Source of the DNA: Planctomycetota bacterium
GTDB taxonomy: Bacteria; Planctomycetota; J058
NCBI GenBank assembly: GCA_019636275.1
Contig: JAHBXY010000011.1
Span: 33,127 to 97,126 of the forward strand
Length of the DNA: 64,000 bases
Direction of reading: 5' to 3'
Shown here: positions 1 to 7,528 of the stretch, piece by piece
Layout: every line of letters begins with the position of its first letter
How positions within the stretch are numbered: position 1 is the stretch's first letter
Made by a program: the position numbers and the translations under genes
The notes under the pieces: generated by a model
Told to the model about the DNA's origin: nothing
Seen by the model: the letters and a program-made list of their open reading frames with translations, nothing else
Databases searched by the model: none

Positions 1-219
1 CGCGACGTCGAGGGCCTCTTCCGCCCGGGGGAGGACTTCCTGGTCGCCCGCTCGGGCGACGACATGGCCCGGCATCTGCGTGAGCTGCTCGCGGACCCGG
101 CGCTGGCGGCGGCGGTGGCGCGCTCGGGCCGCGAGACGGTGCTCGGGCGCCACACGTGCGCCCACCGCGTCGACGAGCTGCTCTCGATCCTGGCCCGCCT
201 GGGCGCGGAGACCCGATGA
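1..219 (+). CDS. C-terminal end of a CgeB-like glycosyltransferase (cut by window edge)
   Basis: Only the last 72 codons are present, read in frame from base 1 to a TGA at 217-219. The visible start of the fragment, GLFRPGEDFLVAR, matches the segment that follows the acceptor-side motif in the three complete CgeB-like glycosyltransferases downstream (FLAPGREVLVA, FLPGEEVLLA, FRPGEEVLVA). It then runs into the same helical tail. The stop overlaps the next gene's ATG (ATGA), so it belongs to the same transcription unit. By homology with its neighbours it should transfer a sugar from a nucleotide donor in the cytoplasm. The donor and acceptor cannot be read from this fragment. Confidence 0.8.
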   Translation, partial: RDVEGLFRPGEDFLVARSGDDMARHLRELLADPALAAAVARSGRETVLGRHTCAHRVDELLSILARLGAETR

Positions 220-1343
220 CCCCCCCCCCGACGACCCGGCCGCTGACGACCCGGCCGCTGACGATCTCCTTCTTCGGGTCGAGCCTCGTCTCGGCGTACT
301 GGAACGGCGCCGCGACCTACTACCGCGGGGTGATCCGCGCCCTGGCCGCGCGCGGCCACCGGGTGACGTTCTACGAGCCCGACGCCTACGAGCGGCAGCG
401 ACATCGCGACATGGACGACCCGGACTGGTGCCGCGTCGTCGTCTACGCCCCGACCGCGGCCGACCTCGACCGCTGCCTCGACGAGGGCGCCCGGGCGGAC
501 CTGGTCGTCAAGGCCAGCGGCGTGGGCGTGCTCGACCGCGAGCTGGAGGCCGGCGTCCTGGCTCACCGGCGCCCGGGGTCGCTCGTGGCCTTCTGGGACG
601 TCGACGCGCCGGCCACCCTCGAGCGGGTGCAGGGCGACGCGCGCGACCCGTTCCGAGCGCTCGTCCCCCGCTACGACGTCGTGTTCACCTACGGCGGCGG
701 CCCGCCGGTCGCGCGCGCCTACGAGGCGCTGGGCGCGCGCCTGTGCGCGCCGATCTACAACGCGCTCGACCCGTCGACGCACCACCCGTCGCCGCCGCGG
801 CCGGAGTGGGCGGCCGACCTGGCGCTGCTCGCCAACCGCCTGCCCGACCGCGAGCGGCGTATCGACGAGTTCTTCCTCCGCGCGGCGGCGCTCGCGCCCG
901 ACCGCGCCTTCCTCCTCGGCGGCGCCGGCTGGGCCGACAAGCCGCTGCCCGTGAACGTGCGCGCCGTGGGCCACGTCTACACGCGCGACCACAACGCGTT
1001 CAACTCGAGCGCCAGGGCGGTGCTCAACGTCGCCCGCGACAGCATGGCCCGGACCGGCTGGTCGCCCGCCACGCGCGTGTTCGAGGCCGCCGGCGCCGGC
1101 GCCTGCCTGATCACCGACGCCTGGGAGGGGCTCGACGACTTCCTCGCCCCCGGCCGCGAGGTGCTCGTGGCGCGCGACGGCGAGGAGGTCGCGCGTCACC
1201 TGCGCGACCTCTCGAACGCCGACGCGGCCGCGATCGGCGCCGCCGCCCGGGCGCGGGTCCTCCTCGAGCACACCTACGACCACCGCGCCCGCGAGGTCGA
1301 GCGCGTGCTCCAGGGCGGCGAGGCGCAGCGGTGGTCGGCGTGA
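216..1343 (+). CDS. CgeB-like glycosyltransferase with a C10 tract just after the start codon
   Basis: A 375-residue predicted cytoplasmic GT-B glycosyltransferase of the CgeB/spore-maturation type. The N-terminal Rossmann half begins FFGSSLVSAYWNGAATYYRG. The C-terminal half carries GWSPATRVFEAAGAGACLIT followed by a DAWEGLDDF-type segment, the conserved nucleotide-sugar end of this family. I start at ATG 216, which overlaps the previous stop (ATGA). An in-frame GTG at 156 lies inside the upstream gene and is less likely. The start codon runs directly into ten consecutive C residues (220-229). Two tandem copies of a 15-bp unit follow (231-260), giving the repeated peptide TTRPL. A homopolymer this close to the start could make translation phase-variable. 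Family assignment is firm; donor and acceptor are unknown. Confidence 0.85.
   Translation: MTPPPTTRPLTTRPLTISFFGSSLVSAYWNGAATYYRGVIRALAARGHRVTFYEPDAYERQRHRDMDDPDWCRVVVYAPTAADLDRCLDEGARADLVVKASGVGVLDRELEAGVLAHRRPGSLVAFWDVDAPATLERVQGDARDPFRALVPRYDVVFTYGGGPPVARAYEALGARLCAPIYNALDPSTHHPSPPRPEWAADLALLANRLPDRERRIDEFFLRAAALAPDRAFLLGGAGWADKPLPVNVRAVGHVYTRDHNAFNSSARAVLNVARDSMARTGWSPATRVFEAAGAGACLITDAWEGLDDFLAPGREVLVARDGEEVARHLRDLSNADAAAIGAAARARVLLEHTYDHRAREVERVLQGGEAQRWSA
220..260 (+). repeat. C10 homopolymer followed by a 15-bp tandem duplication
   Basis: Bases 220-229 are ten C residues, codons 2-5 of the glycosyltransferase gene. Bases 231-245 and 246-260 are identical 15-bp units (ACGACCCGGCCGCTG). 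Both are slippage-prone. Loss or gain of one C would put the gene out of frame immediately. Confidence 0.85.
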
Positions 1344-1409
1344 GGAGCACCACGGAGGACATCCCGCGTCCGCCGCGGTCCGTCCCCGGGAACGGTCGAG
1401 GGCGATGAC

Positions 1410-2477
1410 ATGCGCTTCGTCTTCCTCGGCCTCTCCATCACCTCCTCCTGGGGCAACGGCCACGCGACCACCTACCGCGGGCTCGTGCGCGAGCTGACGC
1501 GCCTCGGCCACGACGTCCTGTTCCTCGAGCGCGACGCGCCGTGGTACGCCGAGAACCGCGACCTCCCGGCGCCGCCCTGGGGGACGACGCGGCTCTACGC
1601 CGACCTGCCGGCCCTGCGCGACGGCTGGCGCGACGCCGTGCGCGAGGCCGAGGTCGTGATCGTCGGCTCGTACGTGCCCGAGGGCGCCGAGGTCCTGCGC
1701 TGGGTCCTCGAGGAGGCGCGCGGGCTCGTCGCCTTCTACGACATCGACACGCCGGTGACGCTCGCGCGCCTGGCCCGCGGCGACCTCGACTACCTCGCCG
1801 CCGACCTGGTCCCCGGGCTCGACCTGTACCTGTCGTTCACCGGCGGGCCGGTGCTGCGCCGGATCGAGCGCGAGCTGGGGGCCCCCTGCGCGCGGGCGCT
1901 CTACTGCTCGGCCGATCCGGAGGTCTACTACCCCGCGCCGACCGCGCCGACGTGGGACCTGGGCTACCTGGGCACCTACAGCCCGGACCGGCAGCCCAGG
2001 GTCGAGGCGCTCCTGTGCGCCCCGGCGCGCGCGCTCGGCGACCGCCGCTTCGTCGTCGCCGGCCCGCAGTATCCGGACGGCTGCCGCTGGCCCGGCAACG
2101 TCGAGCGGATCGAGCATCTGCCGCCGCCGGAGCACCGGGCCTTCTACAACGCGCAGCGCTTCACGCTCAACGTGACGCGCGAGGACATGGTCAAGGCCGG
2201 CTGGTCGCCATCGGTGCGCCTGTTCGAGGCCGCCGCCTGCGGGACCGCGATCATCAGCGACCGCTGGGACGGCCTCGACGAGCTGTTCCTCCCCGGCGAG
2301 GAGGTCCTCCTCGCCGACGGGCCCGACGACGTGGTCCGCGCCCTGCGCGACCTGCCCGAGGCCGGCCGGCGCCGACTGGGGCTCCGCGCGCGCGAGCGCG
2401 TCCTCGACGCGCACACCGCCGCCCACCGGGCCGCCGAGCTCGAGGGCTACTGCCGCGAGGTGCAGGCGTGGAGCTGA
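1410..2477 (+). CDS. CgeB-like glycosyltransferase
   Basis: A 355-residue paralogue of its upstream neighbour and of the gene at 4245. It opens with MRFVFLGLSITSSWGNGHAT, a Rossmann strand plus the SSWGNGHATTYRGL signature shared by the cluster's glycosyltransferases. It ends with GWSPSVRLFEAAACGTAII then SDRWDGLDELFLPGEE. There is no signal peptide or membrane span, so it acts in the cytoplasm or peripherally on the membrane. It follows the previous gene after 66 bases and overlaps the methyltransferase gene by 10 bases. Several closely related enzymes in a row suggest successive sugar additions to one acceptor. Start is ATG 1410. Confidence 0.88.
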   Translation: MRFVFLGLSITSSWGNGHATTYRGLVRELTRLGHDVLFLERDAPWYAENRDLPAPPWGTTRLYADLPALRDGWRDAVREAEVVIVGSYVPEGAEVLRWVLEEARGLVAFYDIDTPVTLARLARGDLDYLAADLVPGLDLYLSFTGGPVLRRIERELGAPCARALYCSADPEVYYPAPTAPTWDLGYLGTYSPDRQPRVEALLCAPARALGDRRFVVAGPQYPDGCRWPGNVERIEHLPPPEHRAFYNAQRFTLNVTREDMVKAGWSPSVRLFEAAACGTAIISDRWDGLDELFLPGEEVLLADGPDDVVRALRDLPEAGRRRLGLRARERVLDAHTAAHRAAELEGYCREVQAWS

Positions 2478-3271
2478 GGCGCACGCTGCAGTCGCCGGGC
2501 AACGCCGCCGCCGCCGAGGTCCGGGCCCTGGGGCCCTGGTTCCACAACCTGCACCTGCCCGACGGCACCCAGACCGCCCCCGACCACCCGCTGGGCGACT
2601 TCCCGGCCTTCAAGTGGCGCGACATCGCCCCGCTCCTGCCCGCCGACCTCACCGGCGCGCGCGCGCTCGACATCGGCTGCAACGCGGGCTTCTACAGCTT
2701 CGAGCTGGCGCGGCGCGGCGCCGAGGTCCTGGGCATCGACGTCTCCGACCACTACCTGCGCCAGGCCGAGTGGGCCCGCGCCCGCGTCGGCCTCGACGCC
2801 CGCGTGCGGCTCGAGCGCCGGCAGGTCTACGAGCTCGCCGGCCGCCCCGAGCGCTTCGACCTCGTCCTGTTCATGGGCGTCTTCTACCACCTGCGCTACC
2901 CGCTCCTGGCGCTCGACATCGTCGCGCGGCACGCCGACGACCTGCTCGTCTTCCAGTCGATGTCGCTGCCCGGGCACGAGGTGGCCGGCGACACGCGCGG
3001 CCTCGGCCTCGACGACCGCGAGCGCCTCGCGGCGCCGGGCTGGCCGCGCATGGCGTTCATCGAGCACGAGCTGGCCGGCGACCCCACGAACTGGTGGCTG
3101 CCCAACCAGGCCTGCGTCGAGGCGCTCCTGCGCGACGTCGGCTTCGAGGTGATCGCCCGCCCACACGACGAGACCTACCTGGCGCGCCGGGTCGCGCGGC
3201 CCGCCGACGGCCCGCTCGCCCGGCTGCGCGAGGACGAGCTCCGCGCCGCCTGCGGCCGGGAGGCGCCGTGA
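2468..3271 (+). CDS. SAM-dependent methyltransferase of the glycan cluster (TIGR04290-like)
   Basis: A 267-residue class I methyltransferase. The SAM-binding motif I is ALDIGCNAGFYSFELARRGA, followed by VLGIDVSDHYLRQA (acidic residue at the end of strand 2) and FDLVLFMGVFYHLRYPLLAL (motif IV region). The N-terminal sequence PWFHNLHLPDGTQTAP resembles, from memory, the TIGR04290 (Rta_06860) methyltransferases, which also sit beside CgeB-like glycosyltransferases. The GTG start at 2468 overlaps the preceding gene. The stop overlaps the next gene (GTGA). It probably methylates the sugar chain or an intermediate, which is inferred from context only. Confidence 0.85.
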   Translation: MELRRTLQSPGNAAAAEVRALGPWFHNLHLPDGTQTAPDHPLGDFPAFKWRDIAPLLPADLTGARALDIGCNAGFYSFELARRGAEVLGIDVSDHYLRQAEWARARVGLDARVRLERRQVYELAGRPERFDLVLFMGVFYHLRYPLLALDIVARHADDLLVFQSMSLPGHEVAGDTRGLGLDDRERLAAPGWPRMAFIEHELAGDPTNWWLPNQACVEALLRDVGFEVIARPHDETYLARRVARPADGPLARLREDELRAACGREAP

Positions 3272-4248
3272 TCGAGCGCGTGGCGATCGACCCGCCGGCC
3301 CTCGCGGCCCCGCTGGCGGCCGCGCTCGACCCCGAGCTCCCGGCCCGGCGCGTCGGCCCGGCGATCGAGCCGCCGGCGGGCGTGCGCACGTACCACACCG
3401 ACCTCGCGCGCTGGGCCGACCCGGCCTGGGACCCCGGGCCGCTCGACTGGTCCCTGGGCGACCACGCCTGGAACGAGCCGGTGTGGCTGCGCGTGCGCGC
3501 GCCGGCGCGCGGCGCCCCGGCGCGCCTGGCCCCGCTCCTCGAGCGGGCCCTGACGCGCCTGCAGCGGTTCGTCGACCGGCGCAACGACGTCAGCGGCGGC
3601 CCGTGGTTCGACCGCGTCCTGCGCCGCCACCGGGCGCTCCACGACCGGCGGCTGCCGCTCGTGCGCGCCGACCACGACCACGCCGTCGACACCTGGCGCT
3701 GGGTCCTGCGCCTGCGTCCGGACGCGAGCCTCGCCCTGCAGGCGGCGGCGCTGTTCCACGACGTCGAGCGCCTCCGCTCCGAGGCGCGCGCGCGCAAGGA
3801 GCACCTGGCCCCCGACTACGTGGCCTTCAAGACGGCGCACGCCCGCGCCGGCGCCGCGCTGGCCCGCCGCGCGCTCACGAGCGCCGGCGTCGACGCGGCG
3901 ACGATCGCGCAGGTGGAGGCGCTCGTCGTCGGGCACGAGCGGCCGGGCGACCCGGGCGATCCGGGCGACGAGGAGCGGGCGCTGCTCAACGACGCCGACG
4001 CGCTGTCGTTCTTCTCGCTCAACGCCTCGGGCTTCCTCGACTACTACGGGCCCGACCACACGCGCCGGAAGGTCGCCTACACGCTCGACCGGCTGCGGCC
4101 GGCGCAGCGCTGGCGCCTGGGGCGGCTGCACCTGCGCGGCGACGTCCTGGCGCTCGTGCGCGAGCAGGTGCCGGCGCTCGAGGACGGCCCGACGGGGCGC
4201 GGCGCCCCGGGCGACACGGAGGGGCTCTCGAGAAGGAGCAGCGCGTGA
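3268..4248 (+). CDS. HD-domain protein of the glycan cluster
   Basis: A 326-residue protein with a metal-binding HD core. The HD pair is His164-Asp165 in LFHDVERL, with a preceding His in DHDHAVDTWRWVL, a later VVGHERPG and an acidic LLNDADALSFFSLN. These fit a four-ligand HD phosphohydrolase fold. The first 100 residues are Pro/Ala-rich and unassigned. It starts at GTG 3268 (GTGA overlap with the methyltransferase) and its stop overlaps the next glycosyltransferase start. The substrate is unknown. A nucleotide, nucleotide-sugar or phospholipid-linked intermediate would fit the neighbours. HD-fold assignment is good and function is open. Confidence 0.75.
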   Translation: MIERVAIDPPALAAPLAAALDPELPARRVGPAIEPPAGVRTYHTDLARWADPAWDPGPLDWSLGDHAWNEPVWLRVRAPARGAPARLAPLLERALTRLQRFVDRRNDVSGGPWFDRVLRRHRALHDRRLPLVRADHDHAVDTWRWVLRLRPDASLALQAAALFHDVERLRSEARARKEHLAPDYVAFKTAHARAGAALARRALTSAGVDAATIAQVEALVVGHERPGDPGDPGDEERALLNDADALSFFSLNASGFLDYYGPDHTRRKVAYTLDRLRPAQRWRLGRLHLRGDVLALVREQVPALEDGPTGRGAPGDTEGLSRRSSA

Positions 4249-5333
4249 AGCTCGTCGTCTTCGGCCTGTCGGTCAGCTCCTCCTGGGGCAACGGGCACGC
4301 CACGCTCTGGCGCGGGCTGATCGGCGCCCTGGCCGCGCAGGGGCACCGGGTGGTGTTCTTCGAGCGCGACGCGCCGTGGTACGCCCAGCACCGCGACATC
4401 GCCCCCGAGGTCCCCGGCCTCGACCTGGTGATCTACCGCGACTGGCGCGAGGCCCTGCCGCTCGCGCGCGCGCACCTGGCCGACGCCGACGTCGGCATGG
4501 TCACCTCCTACTGCCACGACGGCGTGGCGGCCACGCACGAGGTGCTGGCCAGCCGCGCGCGGCGCGCCTTCTACGACCTCGACGCCCCGGTGACGCTCGA
4601 GCGCGTGCGGGCCGGGGTCCGCGTGCCCTGGCTCGGCGCCGACGGCCTGCGCGGCTTCGACATCGTGCTCAGCTACGCCGGCGGCGCGACGCTCGACGGC
4701 CTGCGCCGCCTGCTCGGCGCGCGGCGCGCGGCGCCGCTCTACGGGAGCGTCGACCCGGCCGTCCACGCGCCCGCCCCCCCGCGCGAGCACCTGCGGGCGG
4801 ACCTGTCGTACCTCGGCACCTACGCCGCCGACCGCCAGGCGGCCCTCGACGCGCTGCTCCTGGCCTGCGCGCGCCGGCGCCCCGAGCAGCGCTTCCTGAT
4901 CGGCGGCTCGCAGTACCCGCCCGACTTCCCCTGGGGCCCGAACGTCCACTACGTGCGCCACGTGCCGCCGGCCGACCACGGGGCCTTCTACTCCTCGAGC
5001 CGGCTGACCCTCTCGGTCACGCGCGGCCCCATGGCCGCGGTCGGTTGGTGCCCCTCGGGGCGCCTGTTCGAGGCGGCGGCCTGCGGCGCCGCCGTGCTCA
5101 CCGACGCGTGGCCGGGGCTCGAGGTCTTCTTCCGCCCGGGCGAGGAGGTGCTCGTCGCGCGCACGACCGACGAGGCGCTCGCCGCGCTCGACACGCCGGC
5201 GCACGTCCTGCGCCGGATCGGCTGCGCCGCCCGCGAGCGGGCGCTGCGCGACCACACGGCCGCGGCGCGCGCGAGGGAGCTCGTCGACCTGCTGGGCGCC
5301 GCCCGCGACGGCCGCCGCGGCGAGGCGGCCTGA
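4245..5333 (+). CDS. CgeB-like glycosyltransferase
   Basis: A 362-residue paralogue of the gene at 1410. It begins VKLVVFGLSVSSSWGNGHAT and carries FFERDAPWYAQHRDI, found almost unchanged in the 1410 product. The C-terminal signature is GWCPSGRLFEAAACGAAVLT followed by DAWPGLEVFFRPGEE. The GTG start at 4245 sits behind a GAAGGAG ribosome site and overlaps the previous stop (GTGA). No signal or membrane segment is seen. The shared N-terminal motifs suggest this enzyme and the 1410 product use similar donors, while the 216 product is more diverged. Confidence 0.88.
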   Translation: MKLVVFGLSVSSSWGNGHATLWRGLIGALAAQGHRVVFFERDAPWYAQHRDIAPEVPGLDLVIYRDWREALPLARAHLADADVGMVTSYCHDGVAATHEVLASRARRAFYDLDAPVTLERVRAGVRVPWLGADGLRGFDIVLSYAGGATLDGLRRLLGARRAAPLYGSVDPAVHAPAPPREHLRADLSYLGTYAADRQAALDALLLACARRRPEQRFLIGGSQYPPDFPWGPNVHYVRHVPPADHGAFYSSSRLTLSVTRGPMAAVGWCPSGRLFEAAACGAAVLTDAWPGLEVFFRPGEEVLVARTTDEALAALDTPAHVLRRIGCAARERALRDHTAAARARELVDLLGAARDGRRGEAA

Positions 5334-5334
5334 C

Positions 5335-6057
5335 ATGTGGGGCCTGATCCCGGCCGCCGGGCAGGGGAGCCGCCTCCAGCCGCTGGCGTTCAGCAAGGAG
5401 CTCCTGCCCCTGGGGAGCCGCCACGAGGGCGGGCGCGAGCGGCCGCGCGCCGTGAGCGAGCACCTCGTCGAGCGCATGCTCGCCGCCGGCGCCACGCGCC
5501 TGTGCTTCGTGATCGGCCCGGGCAAGGCGGACATCCTGGAGTACTACGGCGGCCGCTGGGGCGAGGCGGACGTCGTCTACGCCGTGCAGCCTCGGCCCGA
5601 GGGGCTGTGCGACGCGCTGTTCCGGGCGCTCCCGGTGGTCGGCGACGAAGACGAGGTCCTGGTCGGGCTGCCCGACACGGTCTGGCTGCCCCACGACGGC
5701 CTCTGCCGCCTGCCATCCGGCGAGGACCTGTCGTTCCTGCTCTTCCCGGTCGACCGGCCCGAGCGCTTCGACGCCGTGCTCACGGACGACGACGGGCGCG
5801 TGCTCGAGGTGCGCGTCAAGCGGGCCGACGCCGGGACGCGCTGGGTGTGGGGCGCGTTTCGCCTGCGCGGCGCCGTGCTCCGCGCCCTGCACGCGCTGTG
5901 GCTCGAGCGCAGCCCGCGCGACGAGTACCTGGGGACGCTCGTCAACGCGTGGCTCGCGCGCGGCGGGGTCGCCCGCGGGGTCCGGGCCGGGACCGTCTAC
6001 GTGGACGTGGGGACGCTCGACGGCTACCGCGAGGCCCAGCGGTTGCTCGCGGCGTGA
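5335..6057 (+). CDS. Sugar-1-phosphate nucleotidyltransferase (RmlA/GalU-like)
   Basis: A 240-residue NTP transferase that should make an activated sugar for the surrounding glycosyltransferases. Visible motifs are LIPAAGQGSRLQPLAFSKEL (nucleotide-binding loop GxGxR plus the conserved Lys), VQPRPEGLCDALFRA, and VLVGLPDTVWLP with the metal-binding Asp. The chain is shorter than full RmlA (about 290) and has no obvious C-terminal extension. It starts one base after the preceding stop, so it is translationally coupled. NTP and sugar specificity cannot be read from sequence. The gene is followed by 33 bases that contain the next ribosome site. Confidence 0.88.
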   Translation: MWGLIPAAGQGSRLQPLAFSKELLPLGSRHEGGRERPRAVSEHLVERMLAAGATRLCFVIGPGKADILEYYGGRWGEADVVYAVQPRPEGLCDALFRALPVVGDEDEVLVGLPDTVWLPHDGLCRLPSGEDLSFLLFPVDRPERFDAVLTDDDGRVLEVRVKRADAGTRWVWGAFRLRGAVLRALHALWLERSPRDEYLGTLVNAWLARGGVARGVRAGTVYVDVGTLDGYREAQRLLAA

Positions 6058-6090
6058 CCCGGGGTCGTCCTGCGCGCGCGAGGAGGTGTC

Positions 6091-6981
6091 GTGCCCGTCG
6101 AAGCGGTCATGCTGTGGAACGAGCCGAACAACCTGTCTCACTGGGACTTCGAGCTCGACCCCGAGTGGCGGGCCTTCGCCCACATGGCCCGGCTCGCCGG
6201 CGAGGCGATCCGGGCGGAGGGCCCGGTCACGCGCGTCCTCGGGGGGATCTCCCCGATCGACCCGCGCTTCATCGAGCGCATGGGTGACCTGGGCGCCCTC
6301 GACGAGGTCGACGTCGTCGCCGTCCACGGCTTCCCCCTCGACTGGAACCACTGGCAGCTCCACGAGTGGCCGGCGCGGCTCGCCGAGGTCCGCGCCGTCA
6401 CGCGCCTCCCGGTGTGGGTCACCGAGGTGGGCGTCTCGACGTTCGGCGCCGAGGAGGTGCAGGAGTTCGGCCTGCGCCGCACGGCCGAGCTGCTCCTGGG
6501 CAAGGACGTCCCGCGCGTCCACTGGTACAGCCTCTACGACCTGCCGCGGGCCTGGCCGGCGACGACGCGTCACAGGGAGGCCGAGGGCTCGTCCTACTAC
6601 CGGCACTTCTACATGGGCCTCCTGCGCGAGGACGGCGCGCCCAAGCTCGCCCTGCGGCACTTCAGCGACTACACGCCCGAGCTGGGGATCTGCCAGTGGT
6701 TCCACTACGAGGACCACCGCCTCGACGACGCGGTCGGCTGGCTGAAGAGGCTCGGGGTCAAGCGCCTGCGCACGGGGCTCTCGTGGTCGGACAGCCTGCG
6801 GCCGGGGTGCGAGGCGTGGTTCGACCGGCAGATGCGCGCGCTCGAGCCGTTCGACGTGACGCTGACCTTCTGCTTCACCCCGGAGCCGCGCGGCGTGCGG
6901 CCGCACCACACGAGCCCGCCGCAGGTCCCCGAGGAGTTCGCGGCCTTCTGCGCCGCCATGACGCGCCGGTACGCGCGGTGA
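6091..6981 (+). CDS. Glycoside-hydrolase-like protein with apparently permuted TIM barrel
   Basis: A 296-residue protein resembling clan-A glycosidases (GH39/beta-xylosidase style). The acid/base motif WNEPNN puts Glu11 at the extreme N-terminus. The second carboxylate is Glu112 in VWVTEVGVS. In ordinary members, strands 1-3 precede NEP. Here the strand 1-3-like sequence (LGICQWFHYEDHRLDDAV, then LRTGLSW, then LTFCFTPEPRGV) lies at residues 198-296, after the rest of the barrel. The protein therefore looks circularly permuted. Start GTG 6091 follows GAGGAGGT. No signal peptide is visible, so it may act in the cytoplasm, perhaps as a transglycosidase or trimming enzyme for the cluster's glycan. 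Confidence 0.75.
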   Translation: MPVEAVMLWNEPNNLSHWDFELDPEWRAFAHMARLAGEAIRAEGPVTRVLGGISPIDPRFIERMGDLGALDEVDVVAVHGFPLDWNHWQLHEWPARLAEVRAVTRLPVWVTEVGVSTFGAEEVQEFGLRRTAELLLGKDVPRVHWYSLYDLPRAWPATTRHREAEGSSYYRHFYMGLLREDGAPKLALRHFSDYTPELGICQWFHYEDHRLDDAVGWLKRLGVKRLRTGLSWSDSLRPGCEAWFDRQMRALEPFDVTLTFCFTPEPRGVRPHHTSPPQVPEEFAAFCAAMTRRYAR

Positions 6982-6988
6982 GGCGCGC

Positions 6989-7528
6989 GTGGACCTGAGC
7001 TGGGTGTTGCCGTCGCTCGCCGTCGGGGCGCGCCTCACGCCGGCGTGGCTCGGCCACCTGGCGCGCGACCTGGGCGTGCGCCGCGTCGTCGACCTGCGGG
7101 CCGAGGCGCGCGACGACGAGGCGCTCCTGCGCCGCTACGGGGTCGAGCTCCTGCACCTGCCGACCGACGACCTGTGCCCGATCCCGCGCGAGGCTCTGTG
7201 GAGCGGGGTCACCTGGGTTCGGCGGCAGCTCGCGCGGAGCGAGCGCGTGCTGGTCCACTGCGAGCACGGGATCGGGCGCAGCGTGCTGCTCGCCTGCTGC
7301 GTGCTCGTCAGCCGCGGCCGCTCGCCCTGCGAGGCGCTGGAGCTGGTCAAGCGCGCCCGCTGGAAGGCCTCGCCCAGCCCCGAGCAGCTCGAGTGCCTGC
7401 TCACCTGGTCCGACGACTGGTGCCGCGCCACCGGCGAGCGGCGGGCCGCGGCCACGTGGGACGACCTGGCGCGGATCGCGTACCGGCACCTGCGCGTCGG
7501 CGCCGACGACGGCGAGGCCGGGGCGTGA
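6989..7528 (+). CDS. Dual-specificity-type (cysteine) phosphatase
   Basis: A 179-residue phosphatase of the DSP/PTP superfamily. The P-loop is HCEHGIGRS at residues 90-98, with nucleophile Cys91 and phosphate-binding Arg97. The likely general acid lies in LPTDDLCP around residues 58-62. The small size and PSLAVGARL opening resemble compact DSPs that can act on phospholipids, glycans or inositol phosphates as well as proteins. It sits seven bases after the glycosidase-like gene and overlaps the next gene by GTGA. An inositol-phosphate synthase lies two genes on, so an inositol- or sugar-phosphate substrate is an attractive inference. Protein phosphotyrosine remains possible. Confidence 0.85.
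   Translation: MDLSWVLPSLAVGARLTPAWLGHLARDLGVRRVVDLRAEARDDEALLRRYGVELLHLPTDDLCPIPREALWSGVTWVRRQLARSERVLVHCEHGIGRSVLLACCVLVSRGRSPCEALELVKRARWKASPSPEQLECLLTWSDDWCRATGERRAAATWDDLARIAYRHLRVGADDGEAGA

Noticed and set aside
3268..4248. Assignment of the HD protein to a named DUF
   Set aside because: The HD motifs are clear, but I could not match the surrounding sequence to a family with confidence.
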